DNA from: Bosea sp. BIWAKO-01
Lineage (GTDB): Bacteria > Pseudomonadota > Alphaproteobacteria > Rhizobiales > Beijerinckiaceae
Length of the DNA stretch: 64,000 bases
Direction: 5' to 3'
Assembly: GCF_001748145.1 (NCBI RefSeq)
Contig: NZ_BCQA01000001.1
Location: forward strand, 2,754,501-2,818,500
The notes under the pieces: model-generated
Told to the model about the DNA's origin: nothing
Database searches by the model: none
What the model saw: the letters and a program-made list of their open reading frames with translations, nothing else
Program-made: the position numbers and the translations under genes
In this document: positions 43,609-52,836 of the stretch, piece by piece
Layout: each line of letters starts with the position of its first letter
Numbering within the stretch: the stretch's first letter is position 1

Positions 43609-45576
43609 TCAGAAGGCCCAGCAGGAGCAGCCCAGTGCTCCCCAGAACGAACCTTCGTCGCGCACCGGTACGGTTGCGGCCAAGGCCGAAGCGTGTGCGT
43701 GGCCGTGGACGCCGCACGCGCTGGCACAGCCACAGGCGGCCGCGAAGGCGTATTTGCGGTCATCTGCGCCCGCACGCTTCTGGTAGCCGCCAAACGTCCT
43801 GACCGGTGACCAGTCCGGCATGGCCGGCGGCAGTGGCGGGGCCAGCCCGGCATAGTCGCCGGTGCCGTGAACCGGTTTGCCGCCGAGCAGCGTCAGGACA
43901 CTCTCGATGTCCTGGATCTCGTCCTCCGGCACGGTCATGTAGTCGCGATCGAGCACGACGAGATCGGCAAGCTGGCCGGTCTTGATCTGGCCCTTCTTGC
44001 CTTCCTCGGTCGAGAACCAGGTATTGGCCTGCGTCCAGAGCCGAAGCGCGCTTTCGCGATCGAGCAGGTTGCGCTGGGGATAGAGCCTGAGGCCGCCCAG
44101 CGTCTTGCCGGTCACGAGCCAGGCGAGCGATACCCAGGGGTTATAGCTCGCGACGCGGGTCGCGTCGGTGCCGGCGCCGACGGGGACGCCGGCCTCGAGC
44201 ATGCGCGCGATCGGCGGTGTGCGTTCGGCCGCCCTGGCGCCATAACGTTCGACGAAATCCTCGCCCTGGAACATCATCCGGTGCTGCACGGCGATGCCGC
44301 CGCCGAGCGCTGCAATGCGGTCGATGTTGCGATCGCTGATCGTCTCGCAATGGTCGAAGAACCAGTGCAGCCCCTGCAAGGGCGTGTCGCGGTTGACCTT
44401 CTCGAAGACGTCCAGCGCGCGGGTGATGGTTTCGTCATAGGTGGCATGCAGGCGCCAGGGCCAGCGGTTCTCGGCGAGCAGCCGCACCACGGGTTCGAGA
44501 TCGCTCTCCATCGTGGATGGCATGTCCGGCCGCTCGACCCTGAAATCCTCGAAATCCGCCGCCGAATAGACCAGCATCTCGCCAGCGCCATTATGGCGAT
44601 AGAGATCATCGCCCTGGCCGGGTTTCACCTGGTTGGCCCAGCCCGCGAAATCGGCGAGCTCCTCCTTCGGCTTCTGCGTGAAGAGATTATAGGCGAGCCG
44701 CAAGGTCAGCTCGCCCGCGGCATGCAGTTTCTCGATGATTGCGTAGTCATCCGGATAGTTCTGGAAGCCGCCGCCTGCATCGATGATGCTGGTCACGCCG
44801 AGCCGGTTCATCTCGCGCATGAAATGGCGCGTCGAGTTGAGCTGATATTCGGGCGGGAGCTTGGGGCCCTTCGCCAAGGTGGCATAGAGGATGTTGGCAT
44901 TGGGCTTGGCAATCAGCAGTCCGGTCGGGTTGCCGTTTGCATCGCGCTGGATCTCGCCGCCCGGCGGGTTGGGCGTCTCCTTGCCGTAACCGACGGCGCG
45001 GAGGGCCGCGGCGTTGAGCAGGGCGCGGTCATAGAGATGCAGGATGAAGACCGGCGTCTCGGGGGCGATCGCGTTGATCTCGTCGAGCGTCGGCAAGCGC
45101 TTCTCGGCGAATTGATGTTCGGTGAAGCCGCCGATCACCCGCACCCATTGTGGTGGCGGGGTCACCGCGACCTGGCGCTTCAGCATCTCCATCGCTTGGG
45201 CAAGCGAACGTACGCCGTCCCAGCGCAGCTCCATATTGTAGTTCAGCCCGCCGCGGATGATGTGCATATGGCTGTCGATCAGCCCCGGAATGACACGCCG
45301 GCCGCCCAGGTCGACAATCGCAGTCGTCGGGCCGGCCAGAGCGCGCATGTCCTGTTCCGCTCCGACGCCGATGAAACGCCCATCGGAGATGGCAACCGCC
45401 TGCGGATCGGGGTTGCTGCGGTCCAGGGTGCTGAAGCGCCCGTTCACGAGAAGGAGGTCGGCGGTCATGGGGGCTTGTCCTGTCGTGGATGTCTGGGCGG
45501 CGGCCCGGCCACCGAGCAGTGCTGAAAGCGCGCCGGCTGCGCCGCCGAGCGTGGTCTGTCTGCGCGTCGGGTTCAT
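43609..45576 (-). CDS. Amidohydrolase of the YtcJ type, Tat-exported, with Cys/His-rich tail
   Basis: A 655-residue metal-dependent hydrolase. The N-terminal RRQTTLGGAAGALSALLGG resembles a twin-arginine signal. IPGLIDSHMHI is the first metal-binding HxH; FFDHCETIS and VGAGTDATR carry later ligands. The last 50 residues add an unusual tail with CGCASACGVHGHAHA and GCSCWAF: six Cys and three His. The start at 45576 overlaps the XapX stop (ATGA); the frame further upstream belongs to that gene's region. Substrate unknown. Confidence 0.88.
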   Translation of the reverse strand: MNPTRRQTTLGGAAGALSALLGGRAAAQTSTTGQAPMTADLLLVNGRFSTLDRSNPDPQAVAISDGRFIGVGAEQDMRALAGPTTAIVDLGGRRVIPGLIDSHMHIIRGGLNYNMELRWDGVRSLAQAMEMLKRQVAVTPPPQWVRVIGGFTEHQFAEKRLPTLDEINAIAPETPVFILHLYDRALLNAAALRAVGYGKETPNPPGGEIQRDANGNPTGLLIAKPNANILYATLAKGPKLPPEYQLNSTRHFMREMNRLGVTSIIDAGGGFQNYPDDYAIIEKLHAAGELTLRLAYNLFTQKPKEELADFAGWANQVKPGQGDDLYRHNGAGEMLVYSAADFEDFRVERPDMPSTMESDLEPVVRLLAENRWPWRLHATYDETITRALDVFEKVNRDTPLQGLHWFFDHCETISDRNIDRIAALGGGIAVQHRMMFQGEDFVERYGARAAERTPPIARMLEAGVPVGAGTDATRVASYNPWVSLAWLVTGKTLGGLRLYPQRNLLDRESALRLWTQANTWFSTEEGKKGQIKTGQLADLVVLDRDYMTVPEDEIQDIESVLTLLGGKPVHGTGDYAGLAPPLPPAMPDWSPVRTFGGYQKRAGADDRKYAFAAACGCASACGVHGHAHASALAATVPVRDEGSFWGALGCSCWAF

Positions 45577-45857
45577 GAAGGCTTGCTGCCGGAATCGTTG
45601 CGTTCGGCCTGCCTTTCGGCGGAGCGCGCGGGCAGGGCACCGAAAAGGTGCTCGCCGCATTCGCTCCTGAGCCAGCCGATGCTGAGCCGCTCGCCCGCCA
45701 GGACGCGCTTGGCGATCGGTACGATCTGCTCCCCGGCCAGGATGCCGAGGAGACCGATCAGCGCCACCACCGGTGGCGCGGGCGAGCGGACATTGAGCAG
45801 GCTGTAGATGATGCCGACCAGCAGGCCGGCCCCCAGGGCCAGCAGATAGGGCTTCAT
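45573..45857 (-). CDS. XapX domain protein
   Basis: A 94-residue membrane protein with two hydrophobic helices (YLLALGAGLLVGIIYSLLNV and PPVVALIGLLGILAGEQIVP), the complete XapX pattern including the central RSPAPP. The C-terminal 40 residues are polar and Arg-rich. ATG at 45857 follows GGGAGG; the stop overlaps the amidohydrolase start. Function unknown; the family is often found with these hydrolases. Confidence 0.88.
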   Translation of the reverse strand: MKPYLLALGAGLLVGIIYSLLNVRSPAPPVVALIGLLGILAGEQIVPIAKRVLAGERLSIGWLRSECGEHLFGALPARSAERQAERNDSGSKPS

Positions 45858-45890
45858 ATCGACCTCCCTTGGGCACTGGCGGCCCGACAA

Positions 45891-46721
45891 TCAGCCTTTC
45901 ACGAAAGCGAGCAGATCGGCGTTGACCAGCTCAGGATGGGTCGTGCAGAGCCCGTGCGGGAGCTTCTCGTAGACCTTGAGCGTGCCGTGCTTCAGCAGCT
46001 TGATCGAGAGCAGGGCCGCGTCGGCGATCGGCACGATCTGGTCGTCATCGCCATGCATCACCAGTGTCGGCACCTCGACCGCCTTCAGGTCCTCGGTGAA
46101 ATCGGTCTCCGAGAAGGCCTTGATGCCGTCGTAATGCGCCTTGGCGCCCCCCATCATGCCCTGGCGCCACCAATTCTCGATGATGCCCTGCGACGGTTTC
46201 GCGCCTGGGCGATTGTAACCGTAGAAAGGCCCGCTCGGCACATCGAGGAAGAATTGCGCGCGATTGGCGGCGAGCGCCTGCCGGAAGCCGTCGAAGACCT
46301 CGATCGGCAGGCCGCCCGGATTGGCCGCGGTCTTCAGCATCAACGGCGGCACCGCGCCGATCAGCACCAGCTTGGCGACGCGGCCCTTGCCATGGCGGAC
46401 CGTGTAGTGCAGCGCCTCGCCGCCGCCGGTCGAATGGCCGACATGAACGGTGTTTCGCAGGTCGAGATGTTCGACCACCGCTGCGGCATCGGCTGCGTAA
46501 TGGTCCATGTCATGGCCGTCTCCGGTCTGGGTCGAACGGCCATGGCCGCGCCGGTCATGGGCCACGACGCGGTAGCCCTTCGCGAGGAAGAACAGCATCT
46601 GTGCGTCCCAGTCGTCCGAACTGAGCGGCCAACCATGGTGGAAGACGATGGGTTGGGCGTCCTTCGGACCCCAGTCCTTGAAGAAGATCTCGAGGCCGTC
46701 CTTCGTGCTGACCTTGGGCAT
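45891..46721 (-). CDS. Alpha/beta hydrolase (chloroperoxidase-like)
   Basis: A 276-residue cytoplasmic serine hydrolase of the cofactor-free haloperoxidase/esterase group. Oxyanion motif [11 protein letters not shown], nucleophile elbow [10 protein letters not shown], acid Asp in [10 protein letters not shown] and catalytic His in KLPHGLC. ATG at 46721 follows GAGGGTC and lies 2 bp after the isochorismatase stop. Second gene of the HxlR-controlled operon. Substrate unknown. Confidence 0.9.
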   Translation of the reverse strand: MPKVSTKDGLEIFFKDWGPKDAQPIVFHHGWPLSSDDWDAQMLFFLAKGYRVVAHDRRGHGRSTQTGDGHDMDHYAADAAAVVEHLDLRNTVHVGHSTGGGEALHYTVRHGKGRVAKLVLIGAVPPLMLKTAANPGGLPIEVFDGFRQALAANRAQFFLDVPSGPFYGYNRPGAKPSQGIIENWWRQGMMGGAKAHYDGIKAFSETDFTEDLKAVEVPTLVMHGDDDQIVPIADAALLSIKLLKHGTLKVYEKLPHGLCTTHPELVNADLLAFVKG

Positions 46722-46723
46722 GA

Positions 46724-47377
46724 TCAATGACCCTCTTGTGCGCCGAACATCGTCTTGGCGTAGATGATGCCGAGACCGTAGGCCCCGCCGAACTTCTTGG
46801 CGATGCCGGTGGTGAGATCGTAGGTGTCCGTCCGCGCCCAGTCGCGCTGCAGCTCGAGCAGATATTGCAGCGCGGTCATCGGGCGGGCGCCGGCCTGCAC
46901 CATCCGCTCGACGGCCCGCTCATGCGCTTCGTCGGAGACGTCTCCGCAGGCGTCGGTGATGATGTAGACTTCAAAACCCTGATCGATGGCCGAGAGCGCG
47001 GGGCCGACGATGCAAACGGAGGTCCAGAGGCCGGCAAGCACGATGCGGCTTTTGCCGATTTCGTTGACGCGCGCGATCACCGCGGCATCCTCCCAGGTGT
47101 TCATGGAGGTGCGATCGAACAGCTTCTGGCCGTTGAAAGCGGTCGTGATCTCCTCGAACATCGGCCCGGAGAAGCTCTTCTCGGCGACGGTGGTCAGGAT
47201 GGTCGAGACGCCGAAACCGGCGGCGGCATGGGAAATCAGGGCGGCGTTGTTGCGCAGCGCCACGGCATCGATCGACTTCGTCGCGAAGGACATTTGCGAT
47301 TGAAAGTCGATCAGGATCAGGGTGTGATCCTGGGGAGAGAGCAGCAGTTTACCTGGAACCGGAGTTGCACGAGCCAT
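46724..47377 (-). CDS. Isochorismatase-like cysteine hydrolase (YcaC type)
   Basis: A 217-residue cysteine hydrolase. The Asp-Lys-Cys triad appears as [21 protein letters not shown] and [11 protein letters not shown]. The YcaC-type C-terminus has [23 protein letters not shown] at 47377. First gene of the operon running down to 41515, divergent from the HxlR regulator. Most family members hydrolyse amides of unknown identity. Confidence 0.9.
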   Translation of the reverse strand: MARATPVPGKLLLSPQDHTLILIDFQSQMSFATKSIDAVALRNNAALISHAAAGFGVSTILTTVAEKSFSGPMFEEITTAFNGQKLFDRTSMNTWEDAAVIARVNEIGKSRIVLAGLWTSVCIVGPALSAIDQGFEVYIITDACGDVSDEAHERAVERMVQAGARPMTALQYLLELQRDWARTDTYDLTTGIAKKFGGAYGLGIIYAKTMFGAQEGH

Positions 47378-47444
47378 GAACCAACCTCCATCGCGGCAGT
47401 GAACGCGGCGGCACGCTAGCGCTGCAGTGCAATCTCGACCAGTA

Positions 47445-47460
47445 GTAACCTTTTGGATAC
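47445..47460. promoter_or_regulatory. HxlR operator candidate
   Basis: GTAACC-TTTT-GGATAC, a near-perfect inverted repeat (5 of 6 pairs) centred in the divergent region, 12 bp before the hxlR-type gene and 67 bp before the isochorismatase gene. The position suits control of both directions. Confidence 0.5.
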
Positions 47461-47472
47461 CGCAAGCTTGCC

Positions 47473-47835
47473 ATGAACAAGATTGAGAGAATTGAAGTTG
47501 GCGATAGCAAATGCCGTGTGGAACCTTTGCTCAAGTTCCTTGCCCAGGAATGGATGAGCCATATCATCTGGGCTCTCGGCCAGAATAACGCGCTGCGGTT
47601 TGCAGAGATTCGCCGCGCGCTGCCCGGATCGATCTCCGCGCGTGTCCTTTCCGCCCGGCTCAAGTCACTTGAGGGCAAGGGCTTCGTCATCCGCTGCGAC
47701 TTGAGCGAGAATGTCCGCCATGTCGAATATAGCCTGACTGCCGAGGGGCAGGCTCTCGACGCCGAGCTGAGGCGGAGCGAGGCCTTTTCCCATGCACGGT
47801 ACGGCCAGGTCCTGGCCCGTTCGGCGGGCGAGTAA
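47473..47835 (+). CDS. HxlR family transcriptional regulator
   Basis: A 120-residue winged-helix protein. Cys14 in SKCRVEPLLKFL sits where many HxlR sensors carry a redox or electrophile-sensing cysteine. The helix-turn-helix is RFAEIRRALPGSISARVLSA followed by RLKSLEGKGFV; the wing is VEYSLTAEGQAL. It is divergent from the six-gene hydrolase/transport operon, which it very probably controls. Confidence 0.9.
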   Translation: MNKIERIEVGDSKCRVEPLLKFLAQEWMSHIIWALGQNNALRFAEIRRALPGSISARVLSARLKSLEGKGFVIRCDLSENVRHVEYSLTAEGQALDAELRRSEAFSHARYGQVLARSAGE

Positions 47836-47918
47836 GCATCCTTAGGGAGAACCACGCCAACGTTGCTGTCTTGAGCCGCCTCGCGTTCAGATCGGCGACA
47901 TCGAGGGGGATGCAGCGC

Positions 47919-49037
47919 TTACGCCTGGGTGTGGAGAACGCGGCCGCCGAGGCTGGCGCCCTGTAACAGCCCGACCAGATCGGCCTGGCGTTCGAGGCCT
48001 GTTTTCGCGAAGACCCGCTTCAGAGTGGTCCGAACGGTTTCCTCGCCGATGCCGAGGGCAAGCGCGGCATCGCGGGGGCGGCTTCCGGCGGCGATCAAGG
48101 CAGCGAGCTTCGCCTCCGCCGGCGTCAGGTCGAACAGGCCCTGAATGACCGAAGCGGTCGGGACCTCTCCGGGGACAACCGGCGTTACGACCAGAATCGC
48201 ATGGGCTTGCGACAGCACATCGTGACCCGCCCCGGTCACCGGCACGAGATGCGCGATGAAGGGCGGATTATCGCCTTCGGCGGCAATGGGGATCGAGCGG
48301 ACGGCGGCATCGTGCGGCGCTTTACCCAGGGCGGCGAACGCCTGGAGAAGCAGGCGGTCCGCAGAAGGATTGGCGAGCCCGAGCCGGGAGGGGCGGTCCT
48401 GCGCGACGTCCGGCATCAGCCTCACGAGAAGCGAATTCGCAGCGAGGGCCTTTCCGCGCCACCCAAGCACGGCCGCAGGAAGGCCAATCATCTCGAGCGC
48501 ATGCGCAACGGAGCGCGCACGCTCCATGTCGAGCCGCGCTGCCAGGATGCCGGCGCGAGCAAAATGGGACCGTGTGCGATCGACCTGAGCGACGAGATCG
48601 CGCCCGACCGGCCCCGACGCATAGTCACGCTCGGCATGAACAATGATGGTGTCGCCGCTCGGAACCTCGATCGCGGTCGCGACGCCGAAGCCATAGCCAC
48701 GCGGGATGAAGAAGTCGCGATAGATCGGGTCCTGAGCCATTTCCTGCATGGTGAAGACGTCGGCATCGGTTGCAAAACCGGGATGCTGCAACGCCATCAG
48801 ACGTTTGGTCCGTTCGTTGGACGCTCCGGGATAGAGGCCGAGAAAATCGAGCCAGAGCTGTTCAAATGCGGGTGAGGAGTTGATGAAGCGCATCTCCTCG
48901 CCCCGGACGGTACAAAGCACCGCGTCCTTCGCGCTGCAGATATCGGCGAATTTGGCGAGCACGGATGGCCAGAGGCTTGGCACAAGGGCAGCCTCGTAGA
49001 CGGCATCGATGAGCTGATGCTCGCGTGGATCGCTCAT
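47919..49037 (-). CDS. LuxR-type regulator
   Basis: A 372-residue transcription factor. The C-terminal LuxR helix-turn-helix is LTPAEAKLAALIAAGSRPRD followed by AALALGIGEETVRTTLKRVF and AKTGLERQADLVGLL. The first 300 residues contain a sensor region resembling PAS/autoinducer-type folds (FFIPRGYGFGVATAIEVPSG), without a recognisable ligand pocket. ATG at 49037 follows GGAGGGTGGA. It is divergent from the TetR gene at 49322, with no obvious target operon adjoining. Confidence 0.87.
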   Translation of the reverse strand: MSDPREHQLIDAVYEAALVPSLWPSVLAKFADICSAKDAVLCTVRGEEMRFINSSPAFEQLWLDFLGLYPGASNERTKRLMALQHPGFATDADVFTMQEMAQDPIYRDFFIPRGYGFGVATAIEVPSGDTIIVHAERDYASGPVGRDLVAQVDRTRSHFARAGILAARLDMERARSVAHALEMIGLPAAVLGWRGKALAANSLLVRLMPDVAQDRPSRLGLANPSADRLLLQAFAALGKAPHDAAVRSIPIAAEGDNPPFIAHLVPVTGAGHDVLSQAHAILVVTPVVPGEVPTASVIQGLFDLTPAEAKLAALIAAGSRPRDAALALGIGEETVRTTLKRVFAKTGLERQADLVGLLQGASLGGRVLHTQA

Positions 49038-49281
49038 TCCACCCTCCGGTCCTGACCGATCATCGGCCAATACCGTGCTGATTCAGCAATACAACAATAG
49101 TAGGACGCTTCGGCCCTCAGCCGGCTCACTATCCGGCAAAGTCCGTTGCCAGTCCACAATCGCCTTTGGGGGCGCCAGCCGGCTTCATGTCCGCTTGAGC
49201 CGTCTGGCCCGGCGTTCGACGGGCCTTGGTAGCCGCTTCGCAGAGAGACATCCGGTCAATCCTTCCGGCACAGGTTTTACA

Positions 49282-49301
49282 ATATACATACGACTGTATA
49301 T
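49282..49301. promoter_or_regulatory. TetR operator candidate
   Basis: ATATACA-TACGAC-TGTATAT: perfect 7-bp arms 21 bp before the tetR-type start, in an AT-rich patch likely to contain the promoter. Autoregulation is the usual arrangement. Confidence 0.6.
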
Positions 49302-49321
49302 ATTTTTAGCCGTGAGGTGAC

Positions 49322-49936
49322 ATGATGACGAGCGATAAGAGGAAGGAGCGCGGCGACCGCGCCCGGGCGAACATTCTTCACCATGCAACCCGGATCGCCT
49401 CAGTCGAGGGGCTGGACGGTCTGACATTCGGGCGCGTGGCCGCCGATGCGGGGGTTGCACGAGGCAACATCCAAATCCTCTTTGGCGACAGGGAGGCGCT
49501 GCAGCTCGCGACAATCGAGAACGGCGTGGCGCTATACGCCGAAGCCGTCATTGGTCCCGCCAGGGCAAGGCCAATCGCGGTCGAACGTCTCATCGCTCTT
49601 ATCGAGGGCTGGTACAGATTCGTGGAGCAAAGAACGCTCCCGGGCGGTTGCCTGGTTCACGCGCTGAGCAGTGAATACCGCACGCGTCCGGGACGGATCC
49701 GCGATCGAGTGGAGCATCATCGGCTCGAGGCGCGGAAGTGCATCGTCAATCTGTTGACCGAAGCGATGCGGGCGGGAGAGCTTCAGGCCGACACCGATAT
49801 CGAGCAACTTGCCTTTGAGCTCACGTCCTATCAGGCATCGGCCAATGTGGCAGCTCTGATGGAGGAAGCCGACCAGTTCGAACTGGCACGGCTCGCATCC
49901 AGGCAGCGGCTCCGGGCGGCGCGGGGACTAAGATGA
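49322..49936 (+). CDS. TetR family regulator
   Basis: A 204-residue repressor. The DNA-binding domain spans RARANILHHATRIASVEGLD, LTFGRVAADAGVARGNIQIL and FGDREALQLATIE. The C-terminal ligand domain has RFVEQRTLPGGCLVHALSSE, typical of the YcdC/TetR_C_16-like groups. Start at 49322 or 49325, after GAGGTGAC. The nearest downstream gene is the broken MFS transporter, which may have been its target. Confidence 0.88.
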   Translation: MMTSDKRKERGDRARANILHHATRIASVEGLDGLTFGRVAADAGVARGNIQILFGDREALQLATIENGVALYAEAVIGPARARPIAVERLIALIEGWYRFVEQRTLPGGCLVHALSSEYRTRPGRIRDRVEHHRLEARKCIVNLLTEAMRAGELQADTDIEQLAFELTSYQASANVAALMEEADQFELARLASRQRLRAARGLR

Positions 49937-50236
49937 GCGGCGACCCATTCCGCTTCGGAGAGCCGGAACGTCAGCAGCGACCTGCCGCGCGTGGCCGATT
50001 TTCAGATTTGCTGGCGAGGCGAGACGGGTTGCCGCCAGCATTTCCGACCCCTCCTTGAAGACCTGAACTCCATTCTGCCGGGCCCCTGGAGGGCCTCTCA
50101 TCGAACCGCTTCGTAGGCCTCAGGCCGAACGTTGTGATGAGCCGCGCCGCTGCGTCGGCCGGCCGCTCATATCCCAATTGTTCAACCAAACGACTTGGCA
50201 TCGGTGCTGACATCACCGCGCCGGAAAGGTTCACTC
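49937..50236. other. intergenic region, nothing recognised
   Basis: Exactly 300 bp between the TetR gene and the MFS pseudogene. Short open frames on both strands show no recognisable protein. I see no strong hairpin or operator. Confidence 0.4.
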
Positions 50237-51444
50237 ATGGTCGCCGCGCCGCTGCAAACTCCAAGTGATGTCGATCGGCCGCAGGCCAAGAGCCCGTGGC
50301 TCTCGGTTTCGATGCTCGCATTCGGTGTCTTTGTCGTCGGGACCGGCGAGTTCGTCCTGGCGGGTTTGCTGCCGCTTCTCAGCAGTTCCCTCAAGATCGC
50401 GCCGTCCGTGGCGGGGCAGGCCATCACGATCTTCGCGTTGACCTGCGCGGTCGCAGGTCCGGTCCTGACGACGTCCATCGGGGGTGGGACCGAAGAACCG
50501 TACTGGTCGCCGCCGTGGTGACTTATCTCGCCGGGAGCGTCTGGACTGCGCTCGCGCCGTCCTATGCTCACGTTCTGGCTGGTCAGGTGTTGGCTGCTCT
50601 CGGCGTTGGATTGTTCGTGCCGACCGCCACGGTAACCGCTGCCGCGATGGTTTCGCCAGCACACCGGGGCCGAGCCATTGCTTTGGTCGTGAGCGGCTTC
50701 ACTGCTGCGACTGCGCTTGGGGCGCCCTTGGGTACAGCGTTCGGAGGGATGTTCGGCTGGCGGTCGACCCTGTGGCTTGCAACCGGACTGGCGGTGGTTG
50801 GCGTCATCGGGATCGTCATCTCCGTCCCGAAGACAACGACGATCACGACAACACCGGGGTTGCGCCAGCAATTGCGGTTCCTGCTCGAGCCTCAAATCGC
50901 CGCGGTGCTCGGGGTGACGCTGCTGGCCTTCACCGCTGTGTAGATGCCCTACACCTATATGGGGATCATCTTTGAAACGGCCACGCAGGGAAACAGTCTC
51001 TACCTTGCTGGGCTCATGACAACGCTTGGCGTGGTTGGCACTGTCGGGAACCTGGGCGCCGGCATGCTCGCCGACCGCTTTGGCGGCCGCTGGGTGGTGG
51101 CGATCGCCTTGGTCTGGCTCATCCTCAGCCTGGTCGTCCTGCGACTGACCACCGATAATCTGACATGGGCATATGCATTGATCGCGGTCTACGGCATCGC
51201 CGCCTTCGCCATTACAACGCCGCAACAGCACCGACTGATCACCCTGAAGCCTGAAGCAGCCGGCGTTCTCGTTTCGCTCAACCAGGCAATCCTGTACCTC
51301 GCCATCGCACTATCGGGTTCCATCGGCGGTCTTGGAATTGAGTGGCTGGGTTCGAACAATCTCGGCTTCATCGCCTCGGTGCTGGCAGCCATGGCATTGG
51401 TGCTGTCATTGTCGATGAAAACGGAGAGCCATGCTCACCGATGA
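50237..51444 (+). pseudogene. MFS transporter, DHA1/AraJ type, disrupted by a frameshift and a stop
   Basis: The first 95 codons (MVAAPLQTPSDVDRPQAKSP, GTGEFVLAGLLPLLSSSLKI) read well to about 50480, where the frame shifts at GGGGGTGGG. The true continuation WDRRTVLVAAVVTYLAGS lies in another frame. That second frame runs to an in-frame TAG at 50941-50943, then continues without shift as PYTYMGIIFETATQGNSLYL to 51444. All parts together make one twelve-helix transporter of about 400 residues. Two independent lesions suggest real decay, unless the sequence has errors. Related to the intact MFS gene at 52837. Confidence 0.85.
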
Positions 51445-51610
51445 GGACCCAATCCGCTTGGCGCAAGGGGCATCTGCCATGGACGGCAGGAACACTTGCG
51501 TCCGGCCCTAAGCCGGTCGCTGTTGCCAAGGCCTGTTCGACGTCGCCCGTCGCTCGCCGTCTTGCTTGCTATTGATCGCTTTGCATCGAGAACGTCGAGC
51601 GCTCAACGCG

Positions 51611-52117
51611 TTACATCTGGCCACGAGGCAATAGGGGGGCAAATGCGGTCGCCTTGATCTCCACCAGCCCATCTGCCGAGTTCAGTTCAGCGACGGCCAG
51701 TTCGACACAGGCGGGATAGGGGGCGGGAAAGAACTCGTCCCGGACGGCTGCAATCACGGCCAGTTGCCCTGCTTTGTCCAACGCCAGCCGGTCGCTGCCG
51801 AGCACATGAAACATCTGAAGTTCCACGACATCATCCACACGCGCTTCGCATGCGTTCAGCAGCTGCTCCATCAATGTGAAGACACGACGCAATTCGCAAC
51901 GAAAGCGCTCGGCGTCCATCGCTGTCGATTGACTGTTACTGGCGACGATCCCGGACAGAAATACAAAGTCTCCAGCGCGCCGCGCCGGGGCATAATGGAA
52001 CTGTTCGACATCGTCCTTGAGTACGGCAGGTACCACCACCTTGCCAGTGGACGTCGCATGATCGCGGATCGAGTTATTGACCTGTTCTTCCATTATGTTT
52101 CGAGCTCTCGGGGTCAT
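51611..52117 (-). CDS. RidA family protein
   Basis: A 168-residue member of the YjgF/YER057c/UK114 family, which deaminates reactive enamine/imine intermediates of PLP enzymes. Family features are APARRAGDFVFLSGIVASNS and APYPACVELAVAELN. The usual Arg of the active site cannot be placed with confidence in this divergent copy. Start 52117; an in-frame ATG at 52093 has a better ribosome site (GAGAG). It follows the TetR gene by 24 bp on the same strand. Confidence 0.82.
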   Translation of the reverse strand: MTPRARNIMEEQVNNSIRDHATSTGKVVVPAVLKDDVEQFHYAPARRAGDFVFLSGIVASNSQSTAMDAERFRCELRRVFTLMEQLLNACEARVDDVVELQMFHVLGSDRLALDKAGQLAVIAAVRDEFFPAPYPACVELAVAELNSADGLVEIKATAFAPLLPRGQM

Positions 52118-52141
52118 GGTTTGGGCGCGTCGGCGAGCGAT

Positions 52142-52735
52142 CTACACGTGCAGCGGGGCCATTGACGGAGCGATGAGCGCCTCCAGCTCGTCTCTCGTGG
52201 CGCCGTCGCGAGCTTGCATCGAAAGGCCTTGCATCACTGCGCTGTAGTAGTTGGCCAGGACCGGGATATTGCTCGAAGCCGGCAGGTCACCCTCCGTCAC
52301 GGCCCGATCCAGTCGGGCGCGAATACGCAGCTCGGTTTCCTTGCGAATGCTCCTGAGCAGTTCGCGGAGTGGTTCGGTTTCAGCCTGGCACTTGACCACG
52401 CCGAGGATCAGCAGGCAGCCGCCCGAGTGTGGTGCGCTGAGCGCCGTGTCGATGCTGCCCTGAAGCATGGCGCGGATCGACCCCTGTACGGTCGTGCCTT
52501 CGTCGAGCGCGCGCAGTGCAGCAGATCCCGCGGTCGCTACATAGAGCTCTACCGCCTCCCGAAACGCTGCTTCCTTCGAGACAAAGGCTGCATAGAAACT
52601 CGGCGGCGTAATCCCGATCGCTGCCGTGAGGTCGTTGAGCTGAGTGCCCTCGTACCCCTTGGCCCAGAACACTTCCATGATGAGCTGAAGCGCGTGGTCA
52701 CGGTCAAAGCTGCGCGGGCGGCCTCGGACTGCCAT
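52142..52735 (-). CDS. TetR/AcrR family regulator
   Basis: A 197-residue repressor beginning MAVRGRPRSFDRDHALQLIM, with helix-turn-helix GTQLNDLTAAIGITPPSFYA followed by AFVSKEAAFREAVELY. The C-terminal segment HSGGCLLILGVVKCQAE is typical of the group that controls adjacent efflux pumps. ATG at 52735 follows AAGGAACG; the frame upstream is not coding. Divergent from the MFS gene at 52837, its likely target, and probably co-transcribed with ridA. Confidence 0.88.
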   Translation of the reverse strand: MAVRGRPRSFDRDHALQLIMEVFWAKGYEGTQLNDLTAAIGITPPSFYAAFVSKEAAFREAVELYVATAGSAALRALDEGTTVQGSIRAMLQGSIDTALSAPHSGGCLLILGVVKCQAETEPLRELLRSIRKETELRIRARLDRAVTEGDLPASSNIPVLANYYSAVMQGLSMQARDGATRDELEALIAPSMAPLHV

Positions 52736-52749
52736 GGCGTTCCTTTCTG

Positions 52750-52819
52750 TAGTTCGAATTATATAAATCCTTGACCGTGGCACGCAAGCCGGATAGCGAA
52801 TTTTATAGTAAGAATTATA
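52750..52819. promoter_or_regulatory. paired direct repeats in the tetR/MFS divergent region
   Basis: TAGT-N2-GAATTATA occurs at 52750-52763 and again at 52806-52819, 56 bp apart, both in AT-rich patches, one near each start. They are candidate TetR half-site clusters that would control both directions. Confidence 0.45.
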
Positions 52820-52836
52820 GAATGGACTGAGTGGCA

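Noticed and set aside
43590..43853. Upstream extension of the DoxX frame, and similar extensions of the MFS (to 43530) and amidohydrolase (to 45876) frames
   Set aside because: These extensions overlap the neighbouring genes in another frame and lack ribosome sites; the internal starts chosen have them and overlap the preceding stop codons.
37018..50943. TAG read as a sense codon (pyrrolysine-like or suppressor)
   Set aside because: TAG terminates intact genes in this window, for example aapJ at 5236 and the first phosphatase at 5954, and no pyrrolysine gene is seen.
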